A DNA stretch of 64,000 nucleotides, taken from assembly GCF_018612875.1 (NCBI RefSeq), contig NZ_JAGGRI010000005.1, positions 56,568-120,567 of the forward strand, in the 5' to 3' direction. The notes under the pieces were generated by a model. The model was not told the origin of the DNA, made no database searches, and was given only the letters and a program-made list of their open reading frames with translations. Positions 46,054 through 54,859 of this stretch are shown here, piece by piece (position 1 is the stretch's first letter; each line of letters opens with the position of its first letter). Source of the DNA: Lysobacter sp. ISL-50 (GTDB lineage Bacteria; Pseudomonadota; Gammaproteobacteria; Xanthomonadales; Xanthomonadaceae). Both the position numbers and the translations under genes were made by a program.

Positions 46054-46643
46054 ACCGCGATCATGAAATGTTTTCGCTGCCGGCGCGGGTGCTGCACTGG
46101 CTGATGGCGGCGATGATCCTGACGATGCTGTTCGTCGGCGCCGGCATGGTCGCGACCGTCTCGGACAAGCACACCTGGCTGCTGGCGCTGCACAAGCCGC
46201 TGGGCATCGCGATCCTGGCCCTGGCGGTGCTGCGATTGCTGCTGCGCCTGGCGCGCAAGCCACCGCCGTTGCCGGCCAACATGGCGCCGCTGCAGCGCTT
46301 CGCCGCGCTCGCCTCGCACTGGCTGTTGTATGCGCTGATGTTCGCGCTGCCGCTGATCGGCTGGGCGATGCTGTCGGCCGGCGGCTATCCGGTGAGCCTG
46401 GGCGCGGGCGTGCAACTGCCGCCGATCGCGCCGTTCGACGCGAGCGTGTTCGCGACCTTGCGCTGGTTGCATCGCGCCCTGGCGTATCTGCTGTTCGCCA
46501 CCGTGCTGGTGCACCTGGGCGCGGCGCTGTACCACGGGCTGATTCGCCGCGACGGGGTGCTGCGCAGCATGACGTGGCGGGGTCGGGCGCGCGGCGCGGC
46601 GAAGGTGGATTCGCAGGCGCGGCCGGTCGTGCCCGGCGATTGA
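46050..46643 (+). CDS. Cytochrome b561-type membrane protein
   Basis: A 197-residue protein with four membrane helices and paired His ligands: SLPARVLHWLMAAMILTMLF and LLALHKPLGIAILALAVLRL in the first half, and LASHWLLYALMFALPLIGWA and LRWLHRALAYLLFATVLVHL in the second. It shuttles electrons from the quinol pool to periplasmic partners. ATG 46050 overlaps the catalase stop (ATGA), so the two are translationally coupled. The tail is basic and Pro-rich. Confidence 0.9.
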   Translation: MNRDHEMFSLPARVLHWLMAAMILTMLFVGAGMVATVSDKHTWLLALHKPLGIAILALAVLRLLLRLARKPPPLPANMAPLQRFAALASHWLLYALMFALPLIGWAMLSAGGYPVSLGAGVQLPPIAPFDASVFATLRWLHRALAYLLFATVLVHLGAALYHGLIRRDGVLRSMTWRGRARGAAKVDSQARPVVPGD

Positions 46644-46661
46644 TCGGCGCGCGGGACCGCG

Positions 46662-46964
46662 TCAGCGCGCCGCGGTCAGGCCGTGGCCGCCGACCGGTTC
46701 GGTTTCGAAATGCGCCTCGAAGCTGGCGATCATCGGTTTGGCGCGCTCGATCGCCGCGCGCACCTGCGGCAGCGACAGCGAGGCGCGGTGGCTGTCGGCG
46801 CTGTCCCAGACTTCGCTGATCCAGATCGCGTCGTCGTCCTTCGGATCGCGGGCGACGATGTAGCTCAGGCACCCGGGCATGGCGCCGACGTCTTGCAGCA
46901 GCAGATCGATCAGCGCATCGCGCTGGCCGGCGGTGGCTTTCATCTTGCCGATCAGTCCGTACAT
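46662..46964 (-). CDS. ABM-domain quinol monooxygenase-like protein
   Basis: A 100-residue protein with the antibiotic-biosynthesis-monooxygenase fold: MYGLIGKMKATAGQRDALID, then MPGCLSYIVARDPKDDDAIW and ISEVWDSADSHRASL. Small proteins of this type act as quinol or aromatic monooxygenases or are of unknown function. It converges on the cytochrome b561 gene (18 bp apart). A short ORF coding for a Tat signal peptide ends 13 nt upstream, see 46978. Confidence 0.87.
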   Translation of the reverse strand: MYGLIGKMKATAGQRDALIDLLLQDVGAMPGCLSYIVARDPKDDDAIWISEVWDSADSHRASLSLPQVRAAIERAKPMIASFEAHFETEPVGGHGLTAAR

Positions 46965-46977
46965 GGCGGCGGTGCTC

Positions 46978-47076
46978 TCAGGTGTCGGGAAGGGGAGCGC
47001 CGGCGCATGCGGGCCAGGCCAGCGCGAATGCGGCGGCGGCGGTCGTGACGATGAATTCGCGTCGGCCGGGGTGCAT
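46978..47076 (-). CDS. Short ORF coding for an orphan Tat signal peptide
   Basis: A 32-codon ORF that reads MHPGRREFIVTTAAAAFALA followed by WPACAGAPLPDT. It has the twin-Arg motif, a hydrophobic core and a probable cleavage site, and then a stop, with no mature domain. The ABM gene starts 13 nt later in another frame. It may be a leader peptide, or the two were once one exported protein now split by a frameshift, or the break is a sequencing error. No Shine-Dalgarno is visible. Confidence 0.5.
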   Translation of the reverse strand: MHPGRREFIVTTAAAAFALAWPACAGAPLPDT

Positions 47077-47176
47077 GCGGGCGCAGCGCGGTGAACGTCG
47101 CGGCGACTTTAGCTCGCAATTGCGGACAGATTGCGGACATGGCCTGAGGTTTGAACTTGGTTGGAAGGACTGTCGC

Positions 47177-47212
47177 TTTCAACTCCCTCTCCCGCTCGCG
47201 GGAGAGGGAACG
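47177..47212. repeat. Hairpin element similar to the 52.8-kb array
   Basis: CTCTCCCGCTCGCGGGAGAGGGA is a single copy of the hairpin CTCTCCCGC-x-x-GCGGGAGAG seen four times at 52757-52910. It lies in the gap 47077-47320, where I see no gene. Confidence 0.6.
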
Positions 47213-47320
47213 GTACGCGCGATCGATTGGTCATCGGCGCAGGTGGCTTCGAAATCGATCAGCAGGTAGCGCGTCGGTGTCCTGGTGGGGTGATGACGAT
47301 CATCGTGGCCGCGCCGCGTT

Positions 47321-49216
47321 TCACTTCGGCGCGAAGATCTTCGACAAACGGTCCGGCGTGCCTTCGATCCGCTCCAGCTTGGGATAACGCAAGCCGCCGC
47401 GGTAATCGATGCGCACGGTCTTGATCACGTCGGCGTTCTTGATGATCAGCTCGATCGGATGCTGCCCGTCTTTCGCAGCGGTCACCGCGTCCTTGAGCCG
47501 TTCGCCGTTGCCGGCATAGCCGTTGACCGCGATCAAGGTGCTGCTCGGCGCGATGCCGGCGTTGAACGCCGGGCCGTCCCAGCGCACCGCGTTGATGGTG
47601 CCGTCGCTGGCCAGATTCAGGCCCAGCGAATAGGTCAGGTCGGTGTACTTGCGATCGGCCTCGGCGAATTTGACGAAATCGCCCGGCGTGTCGGTGTAGA
47701 CCAGCTTCCAGCCGCTCGCCGCCACGCCGTCCAGCGGCGAGGCCTTGGCGCCGATGCGCTCGCGCAGGAAAGCGGCCCAGTCGAAATGCGCGACCTTGTT
47801 CAAGGACGCGACCACGTCCTCGAATTCATACGGCTTGACCTCGTAGTCGCCGTTCTCGCCGCCGAAGAAATCGCGGGCGAAATCGTCGAGCGACCGCTTC
47901 TCGCCGGTCAGCGCGCGCAGCTTGGCATCGACCGCGAGCCAGACCAGCTGGCCGCCGCTGTAGTAGTCCTCGCTGAGCTGATAGCTCTGGTACGACTTCG
48001 GCCGGCGCATCGCGATCACCGGGTCCATGGTGGTGTCCTGGATCGAACGCCAGGCCAGGCCGGGGCGATCGTCGGCGTAGCGCGCCACCACCATCGCCAA
48101 CGCCTCGCGCGCCATCTCCGGCTTCCACAACCCGGCGCGCGCGGTCAGCACATAACCCCAGTACTGGGTCTGGCCTTCGTAGACCCACAGCAGGCCGTCG
48201 CTGAGCGGCTGATTGAAATTGCTGGCGGTGATGCCGGCCGGACGACGGTATTTGCCGTTCCACGAGTGCACGAACTCGTGCGCGAGCAGATCGCGGCCGG
48301 TGACGCTGGCGCCGTCCCAGCCGGTGAAGTAATCCGTGTCCACGCCGTTCTCGCTGGAACGGTGGTGCTCCAGGCCGTTGCCGCCCATCTGCGCGGACAG
48401 CGAGAACAGGAAATCGTAGTGATCGTATTGATGCGAGCCGAACAGCTTGTAGGCCTGCGCGACCAGTTCGCGATGCGGCTTGATCTGCTCGGGCTTGGCT
48501 TCGAGAAACTTCGCCGCGTCGGCGACGACGTTGAGCCGCACCGGGGTTTTCGCGCCCGGGTCGAGATCGATCTGCTTGTAGTAGCGGCCGGCGTAAACCG
48601 GCGAGTCGAGCAACGTGTCGAACGGCACCGCGCGATAACGCAGGGTGTCGCCCTGGCGCGATTCCAGTTCGAGCGCGGTGCCGGCCTGCCAGCCGGCCGG
48701 CAATTTCAGGGTCGGCGCGATCTGGATGCCGCGCGCGTAGTAACCGGCCGGATACAGCGCGACCTGGTTCCATTGCACGTTGAGCATGTCCGCGGTCATC
48801 ACCACCCGGCCCTGGTTGTTGCCGGTCGGGGTGAGCATGTCGAAGTTCAGCTCGATCTCGCTCACGCCCTGCGGCACGTCGAGCTTGAAGGCGTAGACGT
48901 CGAGCGGATCGCGCGACCATTCGATCGGCTGGCCGTTGCCGCTGATGCGCAGGCCGGCGAGCTTGTCGATCGGCCCGGTCGGCGAGTGATTGCCCTGGAT
49001 CCACTGCGGGAACAGCAAGGTCAGCGGCCCGGCCTGGACCGGGATGCGCTGATGCGCGTGCAGCACGCGCCGGGCGATGTCGGTGGCATCGACCTGCAGC
49101 TGCAAGGTGCCCGGATACGGCGTATCGCGCGGCGCCGCGGTTTGCGCGCGCGCGGCCGACAGCGGCAGCGCCGCGGCGATCATCAGGGGCAGCAGGGCAA
49201 GGCAGGGTCGAAGCAT
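47321..49216 (-). CDS. M61-family aminopeptidase (glycyl aminopeptidase-like), exported
   Basis: A 631-residue protein with a signal peptide (MLRPCLALLPLMIAAALPLS then AARAQ). The zinc site is LLAHEFVHSWNGKYRRP (HExxH), with the third ligand Glu expected in LLWVYEGQTQYWGYV. An N-terminal beta domain precedes it, and a C-terminal PDZ-like domain (LGLNLASDGTINAVRWDGPA, then FNAGIAPSSTLIAVNGY) follows. M61 enzymes release N-terminal residues from peptides. ATG 49216 was chosen because it gives a canonical signal peptide with GGAG upstream. It is 212 bp downstream of the serine hydrolase on the same strand. Confidence 0.92.
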   Translation of the reverse strand: MLRPCLALLPLMIAAALPLSAARAQTAAPRDTPYPGTLQLQVDATDIARRVLHAHQRIPVQAGPLTLLFPQWIQGNHSPTGPIDKLAGLRISGNGQPIEWSRDPLDVYAFKLDVPQGVSEIELNFDMLTPTGNNQGRVVMTADMLNVQWNQVALYPAGYYARGIQIAPTLKLPAGWQAGTALELESRQGDTLRYRAVPFDTLLDSPVYAGRYYKQIDLDPGAKTPVRLNVVADAAKFLEAKPEQIKPHRELVAQAYKLFGSHQYDHYDFLFSLSAQMGGNGLEHHRSSENGVDTDYFTGWDGASVTGRDLLAHEFVHSWNGKYRRPAGITASNFNQPLSDGLLWVYEGQTQYWGYVLTARAGLWKPEMAREALAMVVARYADDRPGLAWRSIQDTTMDPVIAMRRPKSYQSYQLSEDYYSGGQLVWLAVDAKLRALTGEKRSLDDFARDFFGGENGDYEVKPYEFEDVVASLNKVAHFDWAAFLRERIGAKASPLDGVAASGWKLVYTDTPGDFVKFAEADRKYTDLTYSLGLNLASDGTINAVRWDGPAFNAGIAPSSTLIAVNGYAGNGERLKDAVTAAKDGQHPIELIIKNADVIKTVRIDYRGGLRYPKLERIEGTPDRLSKIFAPK

Positions 49217-49428
49217 GGACGGAACTCCGGCGACGCGCGGGACTGGATTGAGCATCCTAACCATGCGCCCGCGCTTGCCCCCTGCCATTGGGCATAGAAG
49301 CGCGAAGCCGGCGCGGGGGCGACTGATTGCGCACACCGCCTGCGCATGATGGGGAATCCTTGCGCGCGGCGAGACCGGCATCGCGGCGCCGGCGCCGCCT
49401 CAGGCGCCGGGACGGCCCGCTCGACGGG

Positions 49429-50865
49429 TCACGGCTTGGGCAAGGGCTCGTCGCTGCGCGCGGTCAGCTGGCTCTCGCCGATGCCGTCGGCGAAGTAACG
49501 CATGGCGGTGACGGTGCCCTGGCCGTCGCGCTGCAACTGCAGCCGCGACAGGCCGTTGAGATAGGCGTAGGTATCGCGCGCCACCGGCGTGAGCGCGATG
49601 CGCGAGCCGCCCAGGCGCTGCTGGGTCAGCACGCCATCGACCACCCGCAGGGCCCAGGCGTGCTGCGGGTTCTTGCGGTACACGCCTTCGGCCTGCGTGA
49701 GCGTGGCCGCGTCCAGCGGCACGGCGATTACCGCCGGATACGGATCGCCGAGCGCGACCGCGGCCAGCTTGCGCGCCAGTCCTTCCGGATTGACGCCGTC
49801 CTTGAGCGCGGAATCGGAATTGGACAGCACCGCCACCGTGGTCTTGCCGTCGGGCAGATAGAGCAGGAACGTGGCGAAACCGAAGATGCCGCCGCCGTGG
49901 CCGAGACCGCCGTGGCCGTGCGCATAGGCCTTGGCGATGCCGTAGCCGTAGCCGCCTTCGCGCGCCTTGCCTTCGGGCGTGGTCATCGCCCGATAGCTGT
50001 CGGGCTTGAGCACCTGGCCGTTGTGCAGGGCCAGGTTCCAGCGCAGCAGATCGTCGAGCGAGGACACCAGCGCGCCGGCCGCGTGCGGCTGGCTCATGTC
50101 GAGATAGTTCATCGGCGCATTGCCGCCGTCGCCGCGGGTGTAGCCGCCGACGTAGCCCGGAATCAGCGCGTGCACGTCGCCGTAGCGCGTGTGCTTCAGG
50201 CCCAGCGGCTTGAACAGGGCCTGGTCGAGATAGTCGTACCAGCGTTGTCCGCTCGCCGCCTCGATCACCGCGCCGACCAGCACATAGCCGGAGTTGTTGT
50301 AGGCGTAGCCCTGCCCCGGCGCGAAATCCACCGGCAGGTTCTTGAACACATCGATCAGCGCCTGAGTGCTCAGATCGCGCTTGATCGACTCGTTCATGTA
50401 GCCGTCGATGCCGGTGTAGCTCTTCACCCCGGAGGTGTGATTGAGCAACTGGCGCACGCTGATCGCACCGCCGCTGGGGAAATCCTTGACGTATTTGGAC
50501 AGCGGATCGTCGAGACCGACCTTGCCGGCCTCGACCAGTTTCATCACTCCGGCCGCGGCGAATTGTTTCGTCACCGAGCCCAGGCGGAACACTTGATCTG
50601 GCGCCAGCGGCACGCCGAGTTCGATGTTGGCCAGCCCGCGCGCGCCGCGATACAGCACCTGATCGCCGCGCGCGACCAGGACCACGACGCCCGGCCCGCC
50701 CTCGGGGACGCTGTCGGCCAGCAAGGTCTGCGCATAGATCGCGACGTCGGCCGCGGAGGCGGGCCTGGACGCCTCGGACACCGCCGTCGCCGCGGCCGCC
50801 GATGCGAACGACAACGGCGCGACACACAGGCCGGCGCACAGCGCGGCCGAGAACCATAGGCGCAT
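49429..50865 (-). CDS. Secreted serine hydrolase (class C beta-lactamase fold)
   Basis: A 478-residue protein with a signal peptide (MRLWFSAALCAGLCVAPLSF then ASA). Penicillin-binding motifs are present: SVTK (S-x-x-K, in FRLGSVTKQFAAAG), YNN (in GYAYNNSGYVLVGAV) and HGG (in GLGHGGGIFGF). These proteins act as esterases, D-peptidases or beta-lactamases; substrate unknown. A C-terminal beta domain follows the catalytic part. GGGAG precedes the ATG. Confidence 0.9.
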   Translation of the reverse strand: MRLWFSAALCAGLCVAPLSFASAAAATAVSEASRPASAADVAIYAQTLLADSVPEGGPGVVVLVARGDQVLYRGARGLANIELGVPLAPDQVFRLGSVTKQFAAAGVMKLVEAGKVGLDDPLSKYVKDFPSGGAISVRQLLNHTSGVKSYTGIDGYMNESIKRDLSTQALIDVFKNLPVDFAPGQGYAYNNSGYVLVGAVIEAASGQRWYDYLDQALFKPLGLKHTRYGDVHALIPGYVGGYTRGDGGNAPMNYLDMSQPHAAGALVSSLDDLLRWNLALHNGQVLKPDSYRAMTTPEGKAREGGYGYGIAKAYAHGHGGLGHGGGIFGFATFLLYLPDGKTTVAVLSNSDSALKDGVNPEGLARKLAAVALGDPYPAVIAVPLDAATLTQAEGVYRKNPQHAWALRVVDGVLTQQRLGGSRIALTPVARDTYAYLNGLSRLQLQRDGQGTVTAMRYFADGIGESQLTARSDEPLPKP

Positions 50866-50987
50866 GACCACTCCCTTTGCATGGATGTGGCACGACCATA
50901 CGTGGCGTGGCGGCGCCGCGACATGGCCGGAAGTCAGGGCATGCGGCGACGCGATGCGCGGGGCGGACGGCGCGGGCGCGCCGCGGT

Positions 50988-52685
50988 TTACGCCGGGCGC
51001 GTCGCGCCGGCCATGAGGCTCATCGCCACCGCTTCGGCGGCCTTGATCCCGTCCACCGCCGCCGACAGGATGCCGCCGGCATAACCGGCGCCCTCGCCGG
51101 CCGGGAACAGGCCGCGCGTGTTGAGGCTGTGGCCGTCGGCGCCGCGGGTGATGCGCAGCGGCGAGGACGTGCGCGTCTCCACGCCGGTGAGCATCGCATC
51201 GGCCATGGCGAAGCCCTTGATCTGCTTGTCGAAGGCCGGCAGCGCTTCGCGGATCGCGGCGATCGCGTAATCGGGCAGCGACGCGCTCAGATCGCTCAGG
51301 CGCACGCCCGGCGTATATGAGGGTTGCACCGCGCCGAGCGCGGCCGATGCGCGGCCGGCGAGGAAATCGCCGACGCGCTGGCCCGGCGCTTCGTATTCGC
51401 CGCCGCCCAGGGCGAAGGCCTGCGCCTCCCAATGCCGCTGCAGGGCGATGCCGGCCAGCGGGCTGCCGCTGTCGTCATAGGGCTTGAAGTCGTCCGGGGT
51501 GATGCCGACCACGATCGCCGCGTTGGCGTTGCGTTCGTTGCGCGAGTACTGGCTCATGCCGTTGGTGACCACGCGGCCGGGCTCGCTGGCGGCGGCGACC
51601 ACGGTGCCGCCCGGACACATGCAGAAGCTGTAGACCGAGCGGCCGTTGCGGCAGTGATGGACCAGCTTGTAATCGGCGGCGCCGAGAATCTCGTGACCGG
51701 CCTGCGGGCCGAAGCGCGCGGCGTCGATCAGCGATTGCGGGTGCTCGATGCGGAACCCGATCGAGAACGGCTTGGCCTCCATGAACACGCCGCGCTCGTG
51801 CAGCATCGTGAAGGTGTCGCGCGCGCTGTGGCCGACCGCGAACACGACGTGGTCCGCGCGCAGTTGCGCGCCGTCGGCCAACGTCACGCCGCGTAGTTGC
51901 CCGTCTTCGATCAGCACGTCCTCGACCCGCTGCGAGAAGCGGATTTCGCCGCCCAGCGATTCGATCGTCGCGCGCATGTTCTCGACCATCGACACCAGGC
52001 GGAAGGTGCCGATGTGCGGCTTGCTGACGTAGAGGATTTCTTCCGGCGCGCCGGCCAGGACGAATTCGGTCAGCACCTTGCGGCCGTGATGCAGCTTGTC
52101 GCTGATCTGGCTGTAGAGCTTGCCGTCGGAGAACGTGCCCGCGCCGCCTTCGCCGAACTGCACGTTCGACTCGGGATTGAGCACGCGCTTGCGCCACAGG
52201 CCGAAGGTGTCCACGGTGCGTTCGCGCACGGCCTTGCCGCGTTCGAGGATGATCGGCTTGAAGCCCATCTGCGCCAGGATCAGGCCGGCGAACAGGCCGC
52301 ACGGGCCCATGCCGATCACGATCGGCCGCAGCGGCAGCGCGGCCGGCGCGCGGGCGACGAATTTGTACGCGGTGTCGGGCGTGGGCAGCACCTTGCCGGT
52401 ATCGGCGGGGGCGGCGTTCTTGCCGTTGTTCTTGCCGGCCTTGGGCGCCGGCGCGGCGGGCGCGTCGGGGCCCAGGCGCTGGAGGATTTCCGCCTCGCGC
52501 GGCGTGTCCACGTCCAGCGAATAGATCAGCACGATGCCGCCGCGCTTGCGCGCATCGTAGCTGCGCTTGGCGATGGTGTAGCCGGTCAGGTCGGCCGCGG
52601 CGATGCCCAGGCGGGCGAGGATGGCGTCGGTAAGCGCGCTGGCCGGGTGGTCGAGCGGCAGGCGGAGGTCGGTGAGTCGAAGCAT
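50988..52685 (-). CDS. FAD-dependent oxidoreductase (COG2509 type)
   Basis: A 565-residue protein. An N-terminal domain (MLRLTDLRLPLDHPASALTD) with an RNA-binding-like fold precedes the FAD-binding domain (IVIGMGPCGLFAGLILAQMG, then FKPIILERGKAVRER). The motif VQFGEGGAGTFSDGKLYSQI is diagnostic for the family, with TRGLFPAGEGAGYAGGILSA near the end. The function of this widespread family is unknown. The start is upstream of the tandem hairpin repeats, and 122 bp separate it from the serine hydrolase. Confidence 0.88.
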   Translation of the reverse strand: MLRLTDLRLPLDHPASALTDAILARLGIAAADLTGYTIAKRSYDARKRGGIVLIYSLDVDTPREAEILQRLGPDAPAAPAPKAGKNNGKNAAPADTGKVLPTPDTAYKFVARAPAALPLRPIVIGMGPCGLFAGLILAQMGFKPIILERGKAVRERTVDTFGLWRKRVLNPESNVQFGEGGAGTFSDGKLYSQISDKLHHGRKVLTEFVLAGAPEEILYVSKPHIGTFRLVSMVENMRATIESLGGEIRFSQRVEDVLIEDGQLRGVTLADGAQLRADHVVFAVGHSARDTFTMLHERGVFMEAKPFSIGFRIEHPQSLIDAARFGPQAGHEILGAADYKLVHHCRNGRSVYSFCMCPGGTVVAAASEPGRVVTNGMSQYSRNERNANAAIVVGITPDDFKPYDDSGSPLAGIALQRHWEAQAFALGGGEYEAPGQRVGDFLAGRASAALGAVQPSYTPGVRLSDLSASLPDYAIAAIREALPAFDKQIKGFAMADAMLTGVETRTSSPLRITRGADGHSLNTRGLFPAGEGAGYAGGILSAAVDGIKAAEAVAMSLMAGATRPA

Positions 52686-52756
52686 GGGCGATATTCTAAG
52701 AGGCTTCGGTGGTGGGTGTTTTTTTGCCGAGGTTGCGCGTGCCCTCACCCCGGCCC

Positions 52757-52910
52757 TCTCCCGCAAGCGGGAGAGGGAGCAAACACAGCGCATCCCTTCT
52801 CCCGCAAGCGGGAGAGGGAGCAAACACAGCGCATCCCTTCTCCCGCATGCGGGAGAGGGAGCAGACACAGCGCATCCCTTCTCCCGCATGCGGGAGAAGG
52901 TGCCCGAAGG
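52757..52910. repeat. 41-bp tandem hairpin array, four copies
   Basis: The unit TCTCCCGCAAGCGGGAGAGG then GAGCAAACACAGCGCATCCC begins at 52757, 52798, 52839 and 52880, an exact period of 41 bp. Copies 1-2 have AAG and copies 3-4 ATG at the hairpin tip. It ends with GAAGGTGCCCGAAGGGCGGATGAGGG, as in the common bacterial intergenic repeat with CTCTCCC ends. It lies between divergent genes (FAD protein and opgD), in a 345-bp gap without other content. Confidence 0.88.
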
Positions 52911-53030
52911 GCGGATGAGGGCCCGCGCCCGCAACCGCGACACACACCCCGCCCTAGACACCGCCCTAACCACCATCGCACCCGGATTGGCTAGCATGCT
53001 CAACCCCCTTGCCACGACGTCGCCGGCCCC

Positions 53031-54620
53031 ATGATCCGACGCCAGTTCCTCAAATCCGCGGCCGGCGCCCTGGCCGCCTTCGGCCTGCCCTTGCCCGCGC
53101 TCGCCCTGACCGGCCCGGCCGCGACCCAGCTCGGCGCGGCGCAGCCGTTCGACTTCGCCACCCTCAAGGGCCAGGCCCGCGCGCTGGCCTCGAAGGCCTA
53201 CGCGCAGCGCAGCACCACCCTGCCGCCGGCGCTGGCGGCGTTGAACTGGGACCAGTACCAGTCGATCCGCTTCCGCCGCGATCACGCCCTGTGGGGTGGC
53301 GGCGACGGCAAGTTCCTGGCGCAGTTCTTCCATCTGGGCCTGTTCTTCAAATCGCCGGTGCGCATGTACGAACTCGCCGGCGGCCAGGCGCGCGAGATCG
53401 CCTACGACCCGGAAATGTTCGACCGCGCGCGCAGCGGCATCCAGGGCAAGCCATTGCCGGCCGACCTGGGCTTCGCCGGTTTCCGCCTCAACACCCGCAA
53501 GGACCCCGAGCGCGATTTCGCCGCGTTCCTGGGCGCGAGCTATTTCCGCGCGGTCGGCGTGGAAGGCCAGTACGGCCAGTCCGCGCGCGGTCTGGCGATC
53601 GACACCGGCACCGGTCACGCGGAGGAGTTCCCGGACTTTATCGCCTACTGGCTGGAACGCCCGTCGGCCGATTCCGACACCGTGGTGGTGTACGGCCTGC
53701 TCGATTCGCCCAGCGTCGCCGGCGCGTACCGTTTCGCGATCACGCCGGGTGAGGTGCTGCTGATGGACATCGATTGCGCGCTGTACCCGCGCAAGAGCAT
53801 CGAGCGCCTCGGCCTGGGCCCGTGCACCAGCATGTACCAGGCCGGCGAGAACGACCGCCGCATGGACTGGGACTGGCGCCCGGAAATCCACGACACCGAC
53901 GGCTTGGCGATGTGGACCGGCGGCGGTGAATGGATCTGGCGCCCGCTGTGCAATCCCGAACACCTGCGCTTCAACATGTTCAGCGACGAAAATCCGCGCG
54001 GCTTCGGCCTGTTGCAGCGCGACCGCAACTTCGATCATTACCAGGACGACGGCGTGTTCTACGACAAGCGCCCGTGCCTGTGGGTCGAACCCAAGCAAGG
54101 CTGGGGCGCGGGCTCGGTGCAGTTGGTCGAGATTCCGACCCTGGACGAAACCTTCGACAACATCGTCGCGTTCTGGAACCCGCGCGAGAAACCGCAGGCC
54201 GGGCAGGAGCTGCTGTACGGCTATCGCCTGTACTGGGGCGCGCAGCCGCCGGCGTTGCCCAAGCTCGCCCATTGCGTCTCCACGCGCACCGGCCTGGGCG
54301 GCCGCATCGGCTTCAAGCGCGATTATTTTTCCCAGCGCTTCGCGGTGGATTTCGCCGGCGGATCGCTGGCGCCGTTGGCCAGGCGCGACGCCACCGTCGA
54401 GCCGGTGATCCAGATCGGCAAGGGCACGCTGGAAACCGTGTCCTGCCGGCCGTTGCACGAAATCGACGGTTATCGGGTGATGTTCGACGCGGTGCCGCCG
54501 GGGGATTCGACCGAGCAGATCGATTTGCGCCTGTTCCTCAAGAACGACAGCGGCGCGCTGAGCGAAACCTGGCTGTATCAGTGGTCGCCGCCGGCTAAGA
54601 CGGATCGCAAGGTTTATTGA
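53031..54620 (+). CDS. opgD: Periplasmic glucan biosynthesis protein OpgD
   Basis: A 529-residue protein with a Tat signal (MIRRQFLKSAAGALAAFGLP), the mark of OpgD rather than OpgG. Body motifs include FDFATLKGQARALASKAY, LAQFFHLGLFF, SYFRAVGVEGQYGQSARGLA and WIWRPLCNPEHLRFNMFSDE, then NPRGFGLLQRDRNFDHYQDD. It shapes the backbone of osmoregulated periplasmic glucans. No opgH is adjacent in the window. Confidence 0.92.
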   Translation: MIRRQFLKSAAGALAAFGLPLPALALTGPAATQLGAAQPFDFATLKGQARALASKAYAQRSTTLPPALAALNWDQYQSIRFRRDHALWGGGDGKFLAQFFHLGLFFKSPVRMYELAGGQAREIAYDPEMFDRARSGIQGKPLPADLGFAGFRLNTRKDPERDFAAFLGASYFRAVGVEGQYGQSARGLAIDTGTGHAEEFPDFIAYWLERPSADSDTVVVYGLLDSPSVAGAYRFAITPGEVLLMDIDCALYPRKSIERLGLGPCTSMYQAGENDRRMDWDWRPEIHDTDGLAMWTGGGEWIWRPLCNPEHLRFNMFSDENPRGFGLLQRDRNFDHYQDDGVFYDKRPCLWVEPKQGWGAGSVQLVEIPTLDETFDNIVAFWNPREKPQAGQELLYGYRLYWGAQPPALPKLAHCVSTRTGLGGRIGFKRDYFSQRFAVDFAGGSLAPLARRDATVEPVIQIGKGTLETVSCRPLHEIDGYRVMFDAVPPGDSTEQIDLRLFLKNDSGALSETWLYQWSPPAKTDRKVY

Positions 54621-54639
54621 GGTTGGGGTTTGTCGTCGG

Positions 54640-54770
54640 TGGAAGCAAATCCCCCCTGCCCCCCTTTTTCAAAGGGGGGAACAGCAAAAGCGACAGCGAG
54701 CTAGCTCCTGACCATCGACCAAGCGCGTCAATTCGCCCCCTTTGAAAAAGGGGGCCAGCGCCCGACGAAA
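54640..54770. repeat. Pair of family A elements downstream of opgD
   Basis: The first copy, in inverted orientation (AAATCCCCCCTGCCCCCC then TTTTTCAAAGGGGGGAACAG then CAAAAGC), spans about 54645-54690. The second, direct and shorter (CGCCCCCTTTGAAAAAGGGG then GCCAGCG), spans about 54735-54765. They face each other as at 24.0 and 27.8 kb and lie between convergent opgD and mnmG. Confidence 0.75.
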
Positions 54771-54859
54771 AAGATCGCCGCGCGAAACCTCAGCGCGGGG
54801 GATTTGCTCCGGCGACGAAACACTTCGGAAACCGAACCGCCCTCATCGCCCGAAGAAAA

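Noticed and set aside
52757..52910. 41-bp array considered as a CRISPR or origin iteron set
   Set aside because: The whole unit including its 'spacer' is repeated and is a hairpin; there is no initiator gene or DnaA-box cluster.
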